NCBI RefSeq assembly: GCF_001050475.1
Contig: NZ_CP012034.1
Span: 1,674,001 to 1,738,000 of the forward strand
Direction of reading: 5' to 3'
DNA length: 64,000 bases
From: Companilactobacillus ginsenosidimutans
Lineage (GTDB): Bacteria > Bacillota > Bacilli > Lactobacillales > Lactobacillaceae
Below are positions 44,223-52,091 of this stretch, one piece after another. The notes beneath the pieces are model-generated. The model searched no databases and was not told where the DNA came from. It saw nothing but the letters and a program-made list of their open reading frames with translations. Each line of letters begins with the position of its first letter. Position 1 is the first letter of the stretch. Made by a program: the position numbers and the translations under genes.

Positions 44223-45131
44223 ATGAGTAATCGTTCCAAAACCCTAATAAGTATCGGTTCAATTATTGTAATAATTCTAATTGGATATTTTTCTTATCAA
44301 AGCTATTCAAACATAAGTGTTAAAAACAGCAATCCCGCTGTTTCACAAAAGTCTAAAACTAACAAGAAAAAAATTGCTGATGCCGAAACAACTAAAAAAA
44401 GAGGACGAAAAGATACTAACGATAATGTTTTTCTGCAGGACAAAAATAATCCTGACAGAATTATCGCTATTCATCCATTCGGCTCGAATGGTGTCTATCA
44501 ATATCGAAGACAATCAAATGGAAATTTATATCCAGAATTTAAATTCTTCGACGCAAAAATATCAAGAAAAGTTGGGCAACTAAAAGTCCATTCAACCGGT
44601 GACAATGCCAAATCATTTAATTACAAAACAGATTCTAAAGGAAACTACATAGATGTCACGACTGGTAAGGTTATGACCCCACTTGAAATAAATAAGCATC
44701 ATTCAAATAGAGGTGATATCATGACAGCGCATACATCCAACAATTCAAACAAAGGATCAATTGTTTATCAAGATTCTTCGAATCCACAGGGTGATCATAT
44801 TGATAATTCTCATCCATATTTTACTGGTCTAGTACATCTAGCCAATGGAGACTTTATTGACACACGTTACAGTGAATATCTTGGAAATAATTACAACCCC
44901 AAATACAACAGTAAGTATGCTGATAAAAGCATTGTATATGATGATAACCATATTAATGACGTTATGTATTATGCTCAAAACGACACAACTGATGTCTCAA
45001 ATGAAGACATAGGATACGTCACTGACTGGAATGCTGTAGAGAATGAACCCATACACAAGTTTGACAACGGGATTCCAGTCAATCCTAATATAAATCGGGC
45101 ATCCCCAGAACATGTCCAAACTCATGAGTAA
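44223..45131 (+). CDS. Membrane-anchored extracellular protein, partner of metzincin (cassette 2)
   Basis: 302 residues after AAGGAGAAAACT. N-terminal membrane helix (about 8-28), basic spacer, then VFLQDKNNPDRIIAIHPFGS and GVYQYRRQSNGNLYPEFKFF, which align with the same positions of 38172-39206. The C-terminal half diverges. The last 15 codons overlap the protease gene 45085-45903 tail to tail. Function unknown. Confidence 0.75.
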   Translation: MSNRSKTLISIGSIIVIILIGYFSYQSYSNISVKNSNPAVSQKSKTNKKKIADAETTKKRGRKDTNDNVFLQDKNNPDRIIAIHPFGSNGVYQYRRQSNGNLYPEFKFFDAKISRKVGQLKVHSTGDNAKSFNYKTDSKGNYIDVTTGKVMTPLEINKHHSNRGDIMTAHTSNNSNKGSIVYQDSSNPQGDHIDNSHPYFTGLVHLANGDFIDTRYSEYLGNNYNPKYNSKYADKSIVYDDNHINDVMYYAQNDTTDVSNEDIGYVTDWNAVENEPIHKFDNGIPVNPNINRASPEHVQTHE

Positions 45132-45903
45132 CTGCATGAACTAATTTTTTCTTGTCCTGGGACTTCAATAAATCTGATGACAAAATCACATCTCCCTGAA
45201 CTAAACATTGTGCATAAGTTTCTGTAACATTGAATACAGCGTCTGTTGCTTGTTCGAAATATACGTCTGAATCATTTCCATTCGTTTGCCTTATAATTAC
45301 TCGTGCATCTTTAGGTGAACTTACCAACCTGAAGTGTACTCCGGGTGTATCGTTCCAATTAATAGCAGCCTGATTAATAGCATTGGTTACATCTTTTCTA
45401 CCAGTTTGGTTGTATACTGTTATGTTTGAAGGCTTTAAAATTGCAGAGTACTGATAAATTCCATTCTTTTGGAGCGTAAATCGCATATTATCTGTATCTA
45501 GTCCGCCATGTACTTGATTCATGTAATTGTGTATTGCCATATGTGGAGTATATTGGCTTAATAAATACAATCGTAACTGTTCTCTAGTCTTCCAACTAAG
45601 GCTATCAGGACTATAAAGTGACTCAACTTTATCTCTCATGGTCTTATATTCAAAATGATGTTGTAATTCTGAGGGCATCTGTTCATCCAAGTGGTTTAAG
45701 TAGTAAGTTGCTTCCTGATATAATCCTAAAGCTTTGGATAAGTCCTGTTCAGTTGGCATATTTACAAAATATTTATCTTGTATTTCAATTCTATTATGCT
45801 GTTCATCTGTTACAGTTTTTGCACAAACAGGTGAATAATCTGAGATTTCGATAATAACACCAAAAATAATTGCAAAAAAACAGATCATTTTTCTTTTACT
45901 CAT
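45085..45903 (-). CDS. Secreted matrixin-like metalloprotease (cassette 2)
   Basis: 272 residues. Signal peptide to about residue 28 (YSPVCA). The N-terminal half is helical; the C-terminal half has PGVHFRLVSSPKDARVII and then THEFGHVLGMPD with His260, Glu261, His264 and Asp270. It ends at Tyr272, again with no Met-turn. It aligns with 39117-39908 across the C-terminal half, including the block that starts NITVYNQTG. The zinc motif is encoded opposite the end of the partner gene. Confidence 0.75.
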   Translation of the reverse strand: MSKRKMICFFAIIFGVIIEISDYSPVCAKTVTDEQHNRIEIQDKYFVNMPTEQDLSKALGLYQEATYYLNHLDEQMPSELQHHFEYKTMRDKVESLYSPDSLSWKTREQLRLYLLSQYTPHMAIHNYMNQVHGGLDTDNMRFTLQKNGIYQYSAILKPSNITVYNQTGRKDVTNAINQAAINWNDTPGVHFRLVSSPKDARVIIRQTNGNDSDVYFEQATDAVFNVTETYAQCLVQGDVILSSDLLKSQDKKKLVHAVTHEFGHVLGMPDLY

Positions 45904-46040
45904 AATCCCCGTTCATCCCTTAAAATATTTAAATACTATCGGTGTTTCATTCACTAATAATTATTTCTATATAAATAATATCCATATTGATATATCATAA
46001 GTAAAGCTAATTATATTACAACCTTTTAGAGGATAAATTA

Positions 46041-46646
46041 ATGAAAAAATTCTACTTAAATATAACAAAATTTCTTGTTACCGTTGTTACCGCGTTAATA
46101 CTACTTCCACCCAATACAGTTCAAGCAGTGTCTAAAACATTGGACAAACCTGCATATAATGGTTTACTACCAAATTCAAACATTTATGCAAACAAAAAAC
46201 TGCCTTCATTAGAAAACATTAAGGTATATATCGATCCCAAACTTTCAACAAATGAAATTGAACTTGCAAAATATGCAATTGACGCCTGGGACCATGCAAT
46301 ATACAAAAAATTAACTTACAAATTAGTCCCCTCACCCAACAATGCTCAAATCATTTATACATCAGAAGGAACATTGACAGATAGAACTGCAGGACAAACA
46401 GTAATCTCTTATGAGGGTAATACGATAATCAAAGCCACGATTCAATTCAATTTTCACGATGAGTTACATACATATGATAAAGTTAATGTAACAAATCACG
46501 AAATGGGACACGCACTAGGACTAATAGATTTAACCGACCCAGCCATGAAAGGTAAAAGTGTAATGTACTTTAGCAATGATGGTAATGTTACAGGACCTAC
46601 TCCATTTGATATCTCAAATGTTAAAGCTCTCTATAATATTAATTAG
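46041..46646 (+). CDS. Secreted matrixin-like metalloprotease
   Basis: 201 residues. Signal peptide to about residue 29 (PPNTVQA). Compact metzincin: NHEMGHALGLID with His153, Glu154, His157, Asp163, and the Met-turn KSVMYFS at Met175. It is complete, unlike the two cassette proteases. Secreted, expected to cleave extracellular protein or peptide. Convergent with a fourth protease of the same kind. Confidence 0.85.
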   Translation: MKKFYLNITKFLVTVVTALILLPPNTVQAVSKTLDKPAYNGLLPNSNIYANKKLPSLENIKVYIDPKLSTNEIELAKYAIDAWDHAIYKKLTYKLVPSPNNAQIIYTSEGTLTDRTAGQTVISYEGNTIIKATIQFNFHDELHTYDKVNVTNHEMGHALGLIDLTDPAMKGKSVMYFSNDGNVTGPTPFDISNVKALYNIN

Positions 46647-46671
46647 CTTTTCTCAAATCATACAAATAAGA

Positions 46672-46714
46672 AAATACCGGTGGTTCAACTGAGAACCATC
46701 GGTATTTTTAGTAT
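46672..46714. terminator. Bidirectional terminator between two protease genes
   Basis: AAAATACCG pairs with CGGTATTTT, with an inner GGTTC/GAACC pair. The left A-run and right T-run serve both convergent genes. Confidence 0.88.
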
Positions 46715-47283
46715 ATAGAGTTAATTGCTCTATCATCTAATGCCGTAATACCCGTATTAGGATCCTTCCACCACATTACAGTAGAGTACTTCAAACCACT
46801 ATCTTTAATATCAGCCAATCCCAGCACGTGTCCAATTTCATGCTCAACAATCCGTATTCCAAAGTTTGTTAGTTTATCTGTATCAATTAAGTCACGGTTA
46901 ATTTTAATAATCGCGTTAACAATCAGTTTATTCTTTCCATTTGGAATTGTCTGATTGTCATATGTCATCGCATTTATCAGGTTGTCGAATGTACCCGTGG
47001 TAAATCTGATCGTGGCATTATTTGGGTTGTTTGTATATGAGAAAGCAATTTTGTTGGTTGATTGTTGCCAATCTTTAACGCCCCACTGTATGTCTTGTTT
47101 GATTCCACTTGAAACATTGGGATCAATATATACTTTAACTTTTGTACTTTGTAACTTGTCCCCTGTTAAAAACTCTTTTGTGTTAATTGAATTTGTTGAT
47201 GCGCTGACACTATTAACAGCAGCAACTCCTGTTATCAATAACATCAACGTTGTCAGAATTCCAATAATAACTGATTTCTTCAT
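46708..47283 (-). CDS. Secreted matrixin-like metalloprotease
   Basis: 191 residues. Signal peptide to about residue 29 (AAVNSVSA). EHEIGHVLGLAD has His148, Glu149, His152, Asp158; the Met-turn is STVMWW at Met170. Complete catalytic domain. It resembles 46041-46646 in layout (both with KVYIDP near the start of the mature chain). Confidence 0.85.
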   Translation of the reverse strand: MKKSVIIGILTTLMLLITGVAAVNSVSASTNSINTKEFLTGDKLQSTKVKVYIDPNVSSGIKQDIQWGVKDWQQSTNKIAFSYTNNPNNATIRFTTGTFDNLINAMTYDNQTIPNGKNKLIVNAIIKINRDLIDTDKLTNFGIRIVEHEIGHVLGLADIKDSGLKYSTVMWWKDPNTGITALDDRAINSIY

Positions 47284-47378
47284 ATAGACATCCCCATTCG
47301 AACTTCATTCCATAAAACTTTTCATAAATATTATAATACTTTGACTTATTCTTATTCCCTGTTTTGAAATATATTCGC

Positions 47379-47447
47379 CGTTATAACGACTAAACATTCC
47401 GATGTACCAGTTCTGATACTAGGATTCTCTAGTGGAAGCCGTAATAT
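47379..47447 (+). promoter_or_regulatory. Island promoter C
   Basis: CGTTATAACG (47379-47388), GATGTACCA from 47401 and TAATAT at 47442-47447. ATGTACCA starts 40 bases before TAATAT, as in promoter B. Confidence 0.55.
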
Positions 47448-47479
47448 GAAGACATAAACAAACACAGGGGGTTACGGAT

Positions 47480-47533
47480 ATGAAATCTTATTCTGAATTC
47501 ATTTATTCCAAAAATTATTATTCCAGTGAGTAA
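47480..47533 (+). CDS. 17-residue leader peptide candidate
   Basis: ATG at 47480 behind CAGGGGGTTACGGAT. Peptide MKSYSEFIYSKNYYSSE. It has the same position after promoter C as the 23-residue peptide has after promoter B, and a similar MK-Y start. Low certainty on size alone. Confidence 0.35.
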   Translation: MKSYSEFIYSKNYYSSE

Positions 47534-47597
47534 GTTGTTGGAACTGGGGTAAACAAAATTTCGATGAGAACAAGTATATTTTGAGGAGATTAATATA

Positions 47598-48008
47598 ATG
47601 TATTACGCACGAAATGGTCAATGGTATCCATATAAAGAAGATGCCCAAGATTACTACATGAGACATTGGTATGGATTCATTATGCTTCTTTTTATTTCAA
47701 TGTTTAAGTTGGCGTGGAACAACATCAAATCGTTTATTCATATATTTTCAGCATGGATAGGCAACGAAAAAATTGAGGGTGTAACAAAGATTGAACTAAT
47801 CCAATTGATTCTTTCATGGGTTGTAACTCTATTCTTTATTATCGGAATCCTAGTTACTTCAGGGCAATCATTTACGATTTCAGATTTTATACACAATGAT
47901 TACTCACAACTGATAGAACCAGTATTAGTAATAAAATTCGGCATTTGTAATGCAATCTCATATTGGCTTATGAAACTCTATATGATGTTTACACATCCAG
48001 CAAAATAA
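47598..48008 (+). CDS. Hypothetical membrane protein
   Basis: 136 residues after TTGAGGAGATTAATATA. Tyr-rich N-terminus (MYYARNGQWYPYKEDAQDYY) then three membrane segments (about 25-45, 72-93, 110-130). No family recognised. It is followed by two secreted-protein genes on the same strand. Confidence 0.6.
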   Translation: MYYARNGQWYPYKEDAQDYYMRHWYGFIMLLFISMFKLAWNNIKSFIHIFSAWIGNEKIEGVTKIELIQLILSWVVTLFFIIGILVTSGQSFTISDFIHNDYSQLIEPVLVIKFGICNAISYWLMKLYMMFTHPAK

Positions 48009-48030
48009 AAAATAAAAGAGGAAATTAATT

Positions 48031-48477
48031 ATGAAAAAATTACTAGCACTTATATTCACATCTTTATCATTACTTTTAGCAGGTACCGCTGCATTATCAG
48101 TATCAACATCTCAGGCTTCAAATATTGAAACTGCACCAAGTGAAATTGCGTTTAATAATTGTCCAGAAACTTCACATCTAGTAAAAGTTTCCAACAAAGT
48201 AAATGTAACGATATCAAGCGACGACTTCGGATCTGCAGCGTGGACCTACCCAAATACTTCTAATGAAGGAAAACTCAGAGACAATTTAATGAATGTTTCT
48301 GTTAAACAAGGTGGTCTAAAATATAACGTTGGCGATTCATTTGTTGCAGCAAAATATTCAGCACTAGATGGATCAATGGCAGGACAAACTTTGTATCTAG
48401 TAAACAGACCTGACTTTCCGAATACTTTCGTTTATTTAATGCACAACAAATATGCAACCACTTTCACTGAACACTAA
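48031..48477 (+). CDS. Small secreted protein
   Basis: 148 residues after AAGAGGAAATTAATT. Signal peptide to about residue 30 (STSQAS). Mature part is Asn/Ser-rich with SDDFGSAAWTYPNTSNEGK and later TLYLVNRPDFPNTFVYLMHNKYA, which ends like the neighbour at 48545 (a beta-rich C-terminus with Y-L-I/M). No cysteine pair or bacteriocin leader. Confidence 0.65.
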   Translation: MKKLLALIFTSLSLLLAGTAALSVSTSQASNIETAPSEIAFNNCPETSHLVKVSNKVNVTISSDDFGSAAWTYPNTSNEGKLRDNLMNVSVKQGGLKYNVGDSFVAAKYSALDGSMAGQTLYLVNRPDFPNTFVYLMHNKYATTFTEH

Positions 48478-48544
48478 TTCACATTTTTAATACAAGTATC
48501 AGATAATATTTTTTACAAACAAATTATACAAAAGAGGAATAATC

Positions 48545-48931
48545 ATGAAGAAAACAATTGCCATTGCAGTCGCAAGTTTTGCACTTTTATTAACAGGGAG
48601 TTCATTAGCACCATCAATTGCTAGTGCATCAACTATAATACCCGATTATATTGATACTACTGGTAAGACTAATTATGGAGACACCTATAGGACAAGACTA
48701 CAGTTGAAACAAAAAAATGTTCAATTGATGGTCACTAGTAAAGGTGGTGCCTGGGGTGAATCCGATTTTTATGGAACTAGTGGAATAATTTGGAACACGT
48801 ATGCACCAGATGCAAAAATCATGGGTTCATTATATTACGATGAATTTTCAAATCAATTTGCTTATTTAATTAATGATCCAGGCACACCATATCAAACTTG
48901 GGTTAAAACAAGTTCAGTTAAGACTATCTAG
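48545..48931 (+). CDS. Small secreted protein
   Basis: 128 residues after AAGAGGAATAATC. Signal peptide to about residue 29 (SIASA). Mature part QLKQKNVQLMVTSKGGAWGE then SLYYDEFSNQFAYLINDPGT. It is weakly similar in layout to the protein at 48031. The gene's transcript ends at 49004-49041. Confidence 0.65.
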   Translation: MKKTIAIAVASFALLLTGSSLAPSIASASTIIPDYIDTTGKTNYGDTYRTRLQLKQKNVQLMVTSKGGAWGESDFYGTSGIIWNTYAPDAKIMGSLYYDEFSNQFAYLINDPGTPYQTWVKTSSVKTI

Positions 48932-49003
48932 TTCTTATATTTTCAACAAATTAGGTTTTTAATTCATTCAAAACTTATCCAACCTATATAAATATTTTCA
49001 CGA

Positions 49004-49042
49004 CAAATGCCACAACTCATCCCCAGAGTTGTGGCATTTTTT
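49004..49042 (+). terminator. Terminator after the secreted protein operon
   Basis: AATGCCACAACTC pairs with GAGTTGTGGCATT over ATCCCCA, followed by TTTT. Confidence 0.9.
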
Positions 49043-49079
49043 GAATTTCTAGATAAAGCCTTATTATTGATTTTAAATT

Positions 49080-49400
49080 CTACTCCTCCCCATTCTTCTC
49101 TCCAGACCTCGAATCACTCCCAGAACTAAACATCCCATAAACAAAACAAATCACACAAAGCGCCACAAAAATAATCAATATCCATTTAATTAAGAAGAAT
49201 ATAACTCCAATAACACTCCCAACAAGTGCGAACAAGCCAGAGAACCAAGTAAAGAACTTCCACAGTCCATAAATTACAAAGCAGAATACGATTATTGCTA
49301 GTCCTCCTAGCGCAATTTCTAGGAACCAACATACAATTGCGACTATTATTGCGACAAAGAAACAAACTACCACCACTGCAGATATGGCATTCCAAATCAT
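49080..49400 (-). CDS. Small hydrophobic membrane protein
   Basis: 106 residues from the ATG at 49400 (ATGGGGGAAATT before it). Almost entirely membrane segments (three or four), with an acidic tail SSGSDSRSGEKNGEE. No family recognised. Confidence 0.55.
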   Translation of the reverse strand: MIWNAISAVVVVCFFVAIIVAIVCWFLEIALGGLAIIVFCFVIYGLWKFFTWFSGLFALVGSVIGVIFFLIKWILIIFVALCVICFVYGMFSSGSDSRSGEKNGEE

Positions 49401-49584
49401 AATTTCCCCCATAAATACATTTACTACTAATTTATCAAAATTAGTTACTAAAAATACAGTGGGAAAGCCTGCTAAACTAGGTATTTACACAATCTTTACA
49501 CAACTTTCCACAATTCCACCCGAACTCAAAATTAATCAACAAAAAAAGCCCCCAAACCAACAAAACTGTCAGTCCGGAAGCTCC

Positions 49585-49720
49585 ATAAATTGACACAACA
49601 ACACGAAGAACTGGTGTCAGGTTCAACAAGAATATTTCTAGCATAATTACTGCATAGGACTTACCTTGTGCGATTTCTTGGAACATTGCTCCGATTCTGC
49701 GTGGCCATCCGCCGTAATTT
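49585..49720 (-). pseudogene. Partial duplicate of the DUF1634 gene
   Basis: Minus-strand codons read WPRRIGAMFQEIAQGKSYAV and LTPVLRVVVSIY, closely matching the central part of the gene at 50394-50759, but the fragment has no start and shifts into unrelated sequence. It sits 0.8 kb from the intact copy with the toxin-antitoxin pair in between. Confidence 0.75.
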
Positions 49721-49770
49721 ATCCGACAAGCATAGTTCTTGATGAAGTTTATTAATAATGATATTGTTTA

Positions 49771-49788
49771 TGTACAGCAATAGGTACA
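49771..49788. promoter_or_regulatory. YefM-type operator
   Basis: TGTAC and GTACA half-sites face each other across eight bases just before the antitoxin's ribosome binding site. YefM/Phd operators contain the same TGTACA-type core. Confidence 0.6.
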
Positions 49789-49807
49789 TTAGGAGGCGAT
49801 TCATATT

Positions 49808-50077
49808 ATGACTGAAGAATACAAAGACGTATACACACCAACAAAAGCTAGAGAAAACTTTTTTAAAATTATGAATCAAGTAAATGAGGAAAAACATCCT
49901 GTTACTGTTTCCTCCACCAAGAAAGACAGCGATAATGATATCGTTATTATGAGTAAAGATGACTATAACGCTATGCAAGAGACCCTTTACTTAACTAACA
50001 CAGAAGTCACTGAAATTCTAGCTAAAAGAAAAAATGATAAAGAATTGGATTTCGATGATGTTTGGAAAAGTCTCTAA
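49808..50077 (+). CDS. YefM/Phd family antitoxin
   Basis: 89 residues after TTAGGAGGCGATTCATATT. YTPTKARENFFKIMNQVNEEKHPVTV is the Phd/YefM DNA-binding fold; the C-terminal NDKELDFDDVWKSL is the toxin-neutralising tail. Its stop overlaps the toxin start (TAATG). Binds the toxin and represses its own operon. Confidence 0.92.
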   Translation: MTEEYKDVYTPTKARENFFKIMNQVNEEKHPVTVSSTKKDSDNDIVIMSKDDYNAMQETLYLTNTEVTEILAKRKNDKELDFDDVWKSL

Positions 50078-50343
50078 TGTACACAATAACCATTAAGTCA
50101 CAAGCCAAGAACGATCTGAAAAAAATCAAGGGGTCAAAATTAGAAAAAAATTTTTTAAAAATCATAAATACATTGAGACATGATCCGTTTGAGAACTCTC
50201 GATCCTTTGAAAAGCTCGTTCCACCAATTAGCAGATTTTACTCAAGACGAATAAATATTCTGCATAGAGTTGTTTATACAGTTGATAATGAATCAAAAAC
50301 AGTTACGATTTGGTATGCATATGGACAATACCAAAGAAATTAA
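50077..50343 (+). CDS. Txe/YoeB family toxin
   Basis: 88 residues from the ATG at 50077. Ribosome-dependent mRNA interferase of the RelE fold: LRHDPFENSRSFEKL then SRFYSRRINILHRVVYTVD, with a C-terminal WYAYGQY where most YoeB have GHY. The His of that motif is Gln here, so activity may be altered. Confidence 0.88.
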   Translation: MYTITIKSQAKNDLKKIKGSKLEKNFLKIINTLRHDPFENSRSFEKLVPPISRFYSRRINILHRVVYTVDNESKTVTIWYAYGQYQRN

Positions 50344-50347
50344 CTAC

Positions 50348-50394
50348 AAAAAAAATCTCCTAAACCGGCAAAATGTCGATTTGGGAGATTTTTT
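50348..50394. terminator. Bidirectional terminator between yoeB-like and DUF1634 genes
   Basis: AAATCTCC pairs with GGGAGATT with inner pairing AAACCG/CGATTT, A-run before and T-run after. Confidence 0.85.
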
Positions 50395-50759
50395 TACCCG
50401 TTATAACCAAATATCATAGCAAATATCAAAATAATCAAAACTGCAGTAGTGATATAAACATAAAGTCGGTCGTGTTCTTTAGCGAAGGCATAAATTGACA
50501 CGACTACTCGCAATACTGGTGTCAGGATCAACAAGAATATTCCTAGCATTATTACTGCGTAGGACTTTCCTTGTGCGATTCCTTGGAACATTACTCCGAA
50601 TCTGCGTGGCCATTCGCCGTTGGGATAGCCTGCTCCACCGTTGAAGAAGTATAGCAAGATTCCGATGACGATAACGGCTGCGGATACTATTACTCCCACT
50701 CGGAGGATTTTCCCGATGATTAATTCTACGTCGCGCATTTCATCTTTTTTCATTTTCAT
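50394..50759 (-). CDS. DUF1634 membrane protein
   Basis: 121 residues with three membrane segments (about 15-38, 65-87, 98-118). The DUF1634 family is routinely encoded next to TauE/SafE permeases, as here: its start codon overlaps the TauE stop. Probably an accessory subunit of that exporter. Confidence 0.85.
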   Translation of the reverse strand: MKMKKDEMRDVELIIGKILRVGVIVSAAVIVIGILLYFFNGGAGYPNGEWPRRFGVMFQGIAQGKSYAVIMLGIFLLILTPVLRVVVSIYAFAKEHDRLYVYITTAVLIILIFAMIFGYNG

Positions 50760-51604
50760 TAGTGTAGCACCCCAAATCCTTTAAGAACCATCTGCATCCC
50801 CATGTAGAAAATTACGGGTACGAAGATCATTCTAATTAGTTTTGGCTTGAGCACTTGCATCAATCTGGCTCCGATCGTGGCACCGACTAGCACTCCGATT
50901 GAGAGTGGTCCGGCGATGTCTGGGCGGATTGATCCGTTGAAAAAGTAGACTGTGGCACTGGCTGCAGCAGTAACACCCATCATCAAGTTACTTGTGGCAC
51001 TTGATGGCTTAAGTGGCATCTTCATAATCGTATCCATGGCGATAACCTTGAAGGCACCACTACCGATTCCGAGTAATCCGGATGCTAGTCCAGCCGCCCA
51101 CATCATAATGAATCCACCAGGAACATTTTTCATGGAGTAGTCGACTTGTTTCTTCTCAGCTTTGTCATAATATGAATCTGCTAATCTTAATTTATCGACG
51201 GTGGAATCATGCCCGGTGTAGACTGCCTCGCCCTTTTTGGACATTAATTTGCGGATCATGTTGTAAGTCGAATATAGCAAGAAAAATCCGAACAGGACGT
51301 AAAGAAAGGTGCTGGAGAACGCTCCGACGAGTAGTGCTCCCATTATGGCCCCGACGGTGGTGGCGATTTCCAAGAACATTGCAACACGCAAGTTCAACAT
51401 ATCGTCTTTTAGATAGGCAATTGTAGCCCCTGAGCTGGTTGCGATAACGGAGATTATGCTTGCTCCGATTGCGTATTTAATATCTAACCCCATCATTACG
51501 GTCAGGATTGGCGTGATAATCATTCCCCCACCAATTCCTAGGACTGCCCCAAGCGTTCCGGCAACTAGACCAATAACGATGAATAATATCATCGATGAAT
51601 TCAT
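50759..51604 (-). CDS. TauE/SafE family permease
   Basis: 281 residues with about eight membrane segments. GAVLGIGGGMIITPILTVMMGLD and GLLGIGSGAFKVIAMD are the duplicated signature of the TauE/SafE family, which exports sulphite or small organosulphur/carboxylate anions. Forms an operon with DUF1634 (downstream) and the 51605 gene (upstream, adjacent). Confidence 0.88.
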   Translation of the reverse strand: MNSSMILFIVIGLVAGTLGAVLGIGGGMIITPILTVMMGLDIKYAIGASIISVIATSSGATIAYLKDDMLNLRVAMFLEIATTVGAIMGALLVGAFSSTFLYVLFGFFLLYSTYNMIRKLMSKKGEAVYTGHDSTVDKLRLADSYYDKAEKKQVDYSMKNVPGGFIMMWAAGLASGLLGIGSGAFKVIAMDTIMKMPLKPSSATSNLMMGVTAAASATVYFFNGSIRPDIAGPLSIGVLVGATIGARLMQVLKPKLIRMIFVPVIFYMGMQMVLKGFGVLH

Positions 51605-52081
51605 CTATTTAGCCTCTTTTTCTGCTTCGTCTTTCTTGTTCATGTTTTCTAGTGATGTTTCGTAGTTTCCACGCATAATAGCCATAGCATTCTTGGCTTG
51701 TGCTTCTGTCACATCCCCATCAGAAATGTGGTCGATGTGGAACTTAGATGCATTGAGTTCATCACAGCGAGTTGAGAGGTATACCTTTGTCTCAACTTCT
51801 TGATTGTCTTCGAAGAAGTGAATCACCTTTTTAGCATCATCAAATGGCAAATTGATGATATCGGATTCAAGATAAAAGTCGATTGGAAATTCAGCGTCGA
51901 CCACGTGAATCATAACTTGTGACAATTTGCCGGCATCCAAATCTTTCTTCAATTGTTCGCTAGCTTTGTTGATAGACCAAAGGTCTTCTTGCAACAAGTC
52001 ATCCTTGCTGACATCCAAACTAGTTTGGTTGAAGTCACCATTTTCAATACGGTCTTTGAATTCATTCATTGTAATTTTCAT
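51605..52081 (-). CDS. Hypothetical soluble protein in the TauE operon
   Basis: 158 residues, acidic, no membrane segment. The stop directly abuts the TauE start. Segments SQVMIHVVDAEFPIDFYLES and VYLSTRCDELNASKFHIDHI suggest an alpha/beta fold, with one Cys. I do not recognise the family; a role with sulphur export is only suggested by position. Confidence 0.6.
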   Translation of the reverse strand: MKITMNEFKDRIENGDFNQTSLDVSKDDLLQEDLWSINKASEQLKKDLDAGKLSQVMIHVVDAEFPIDFYLESDIINLPFDDAKKVIHFFEDNQEVETKVYLSTRCDELNASKFHIDHISDGDVTEAQAKNAMAIMRGNYETSLENMNKKDEAEKEAK

Positions 52082-52091
52082 ATAAAAACTC

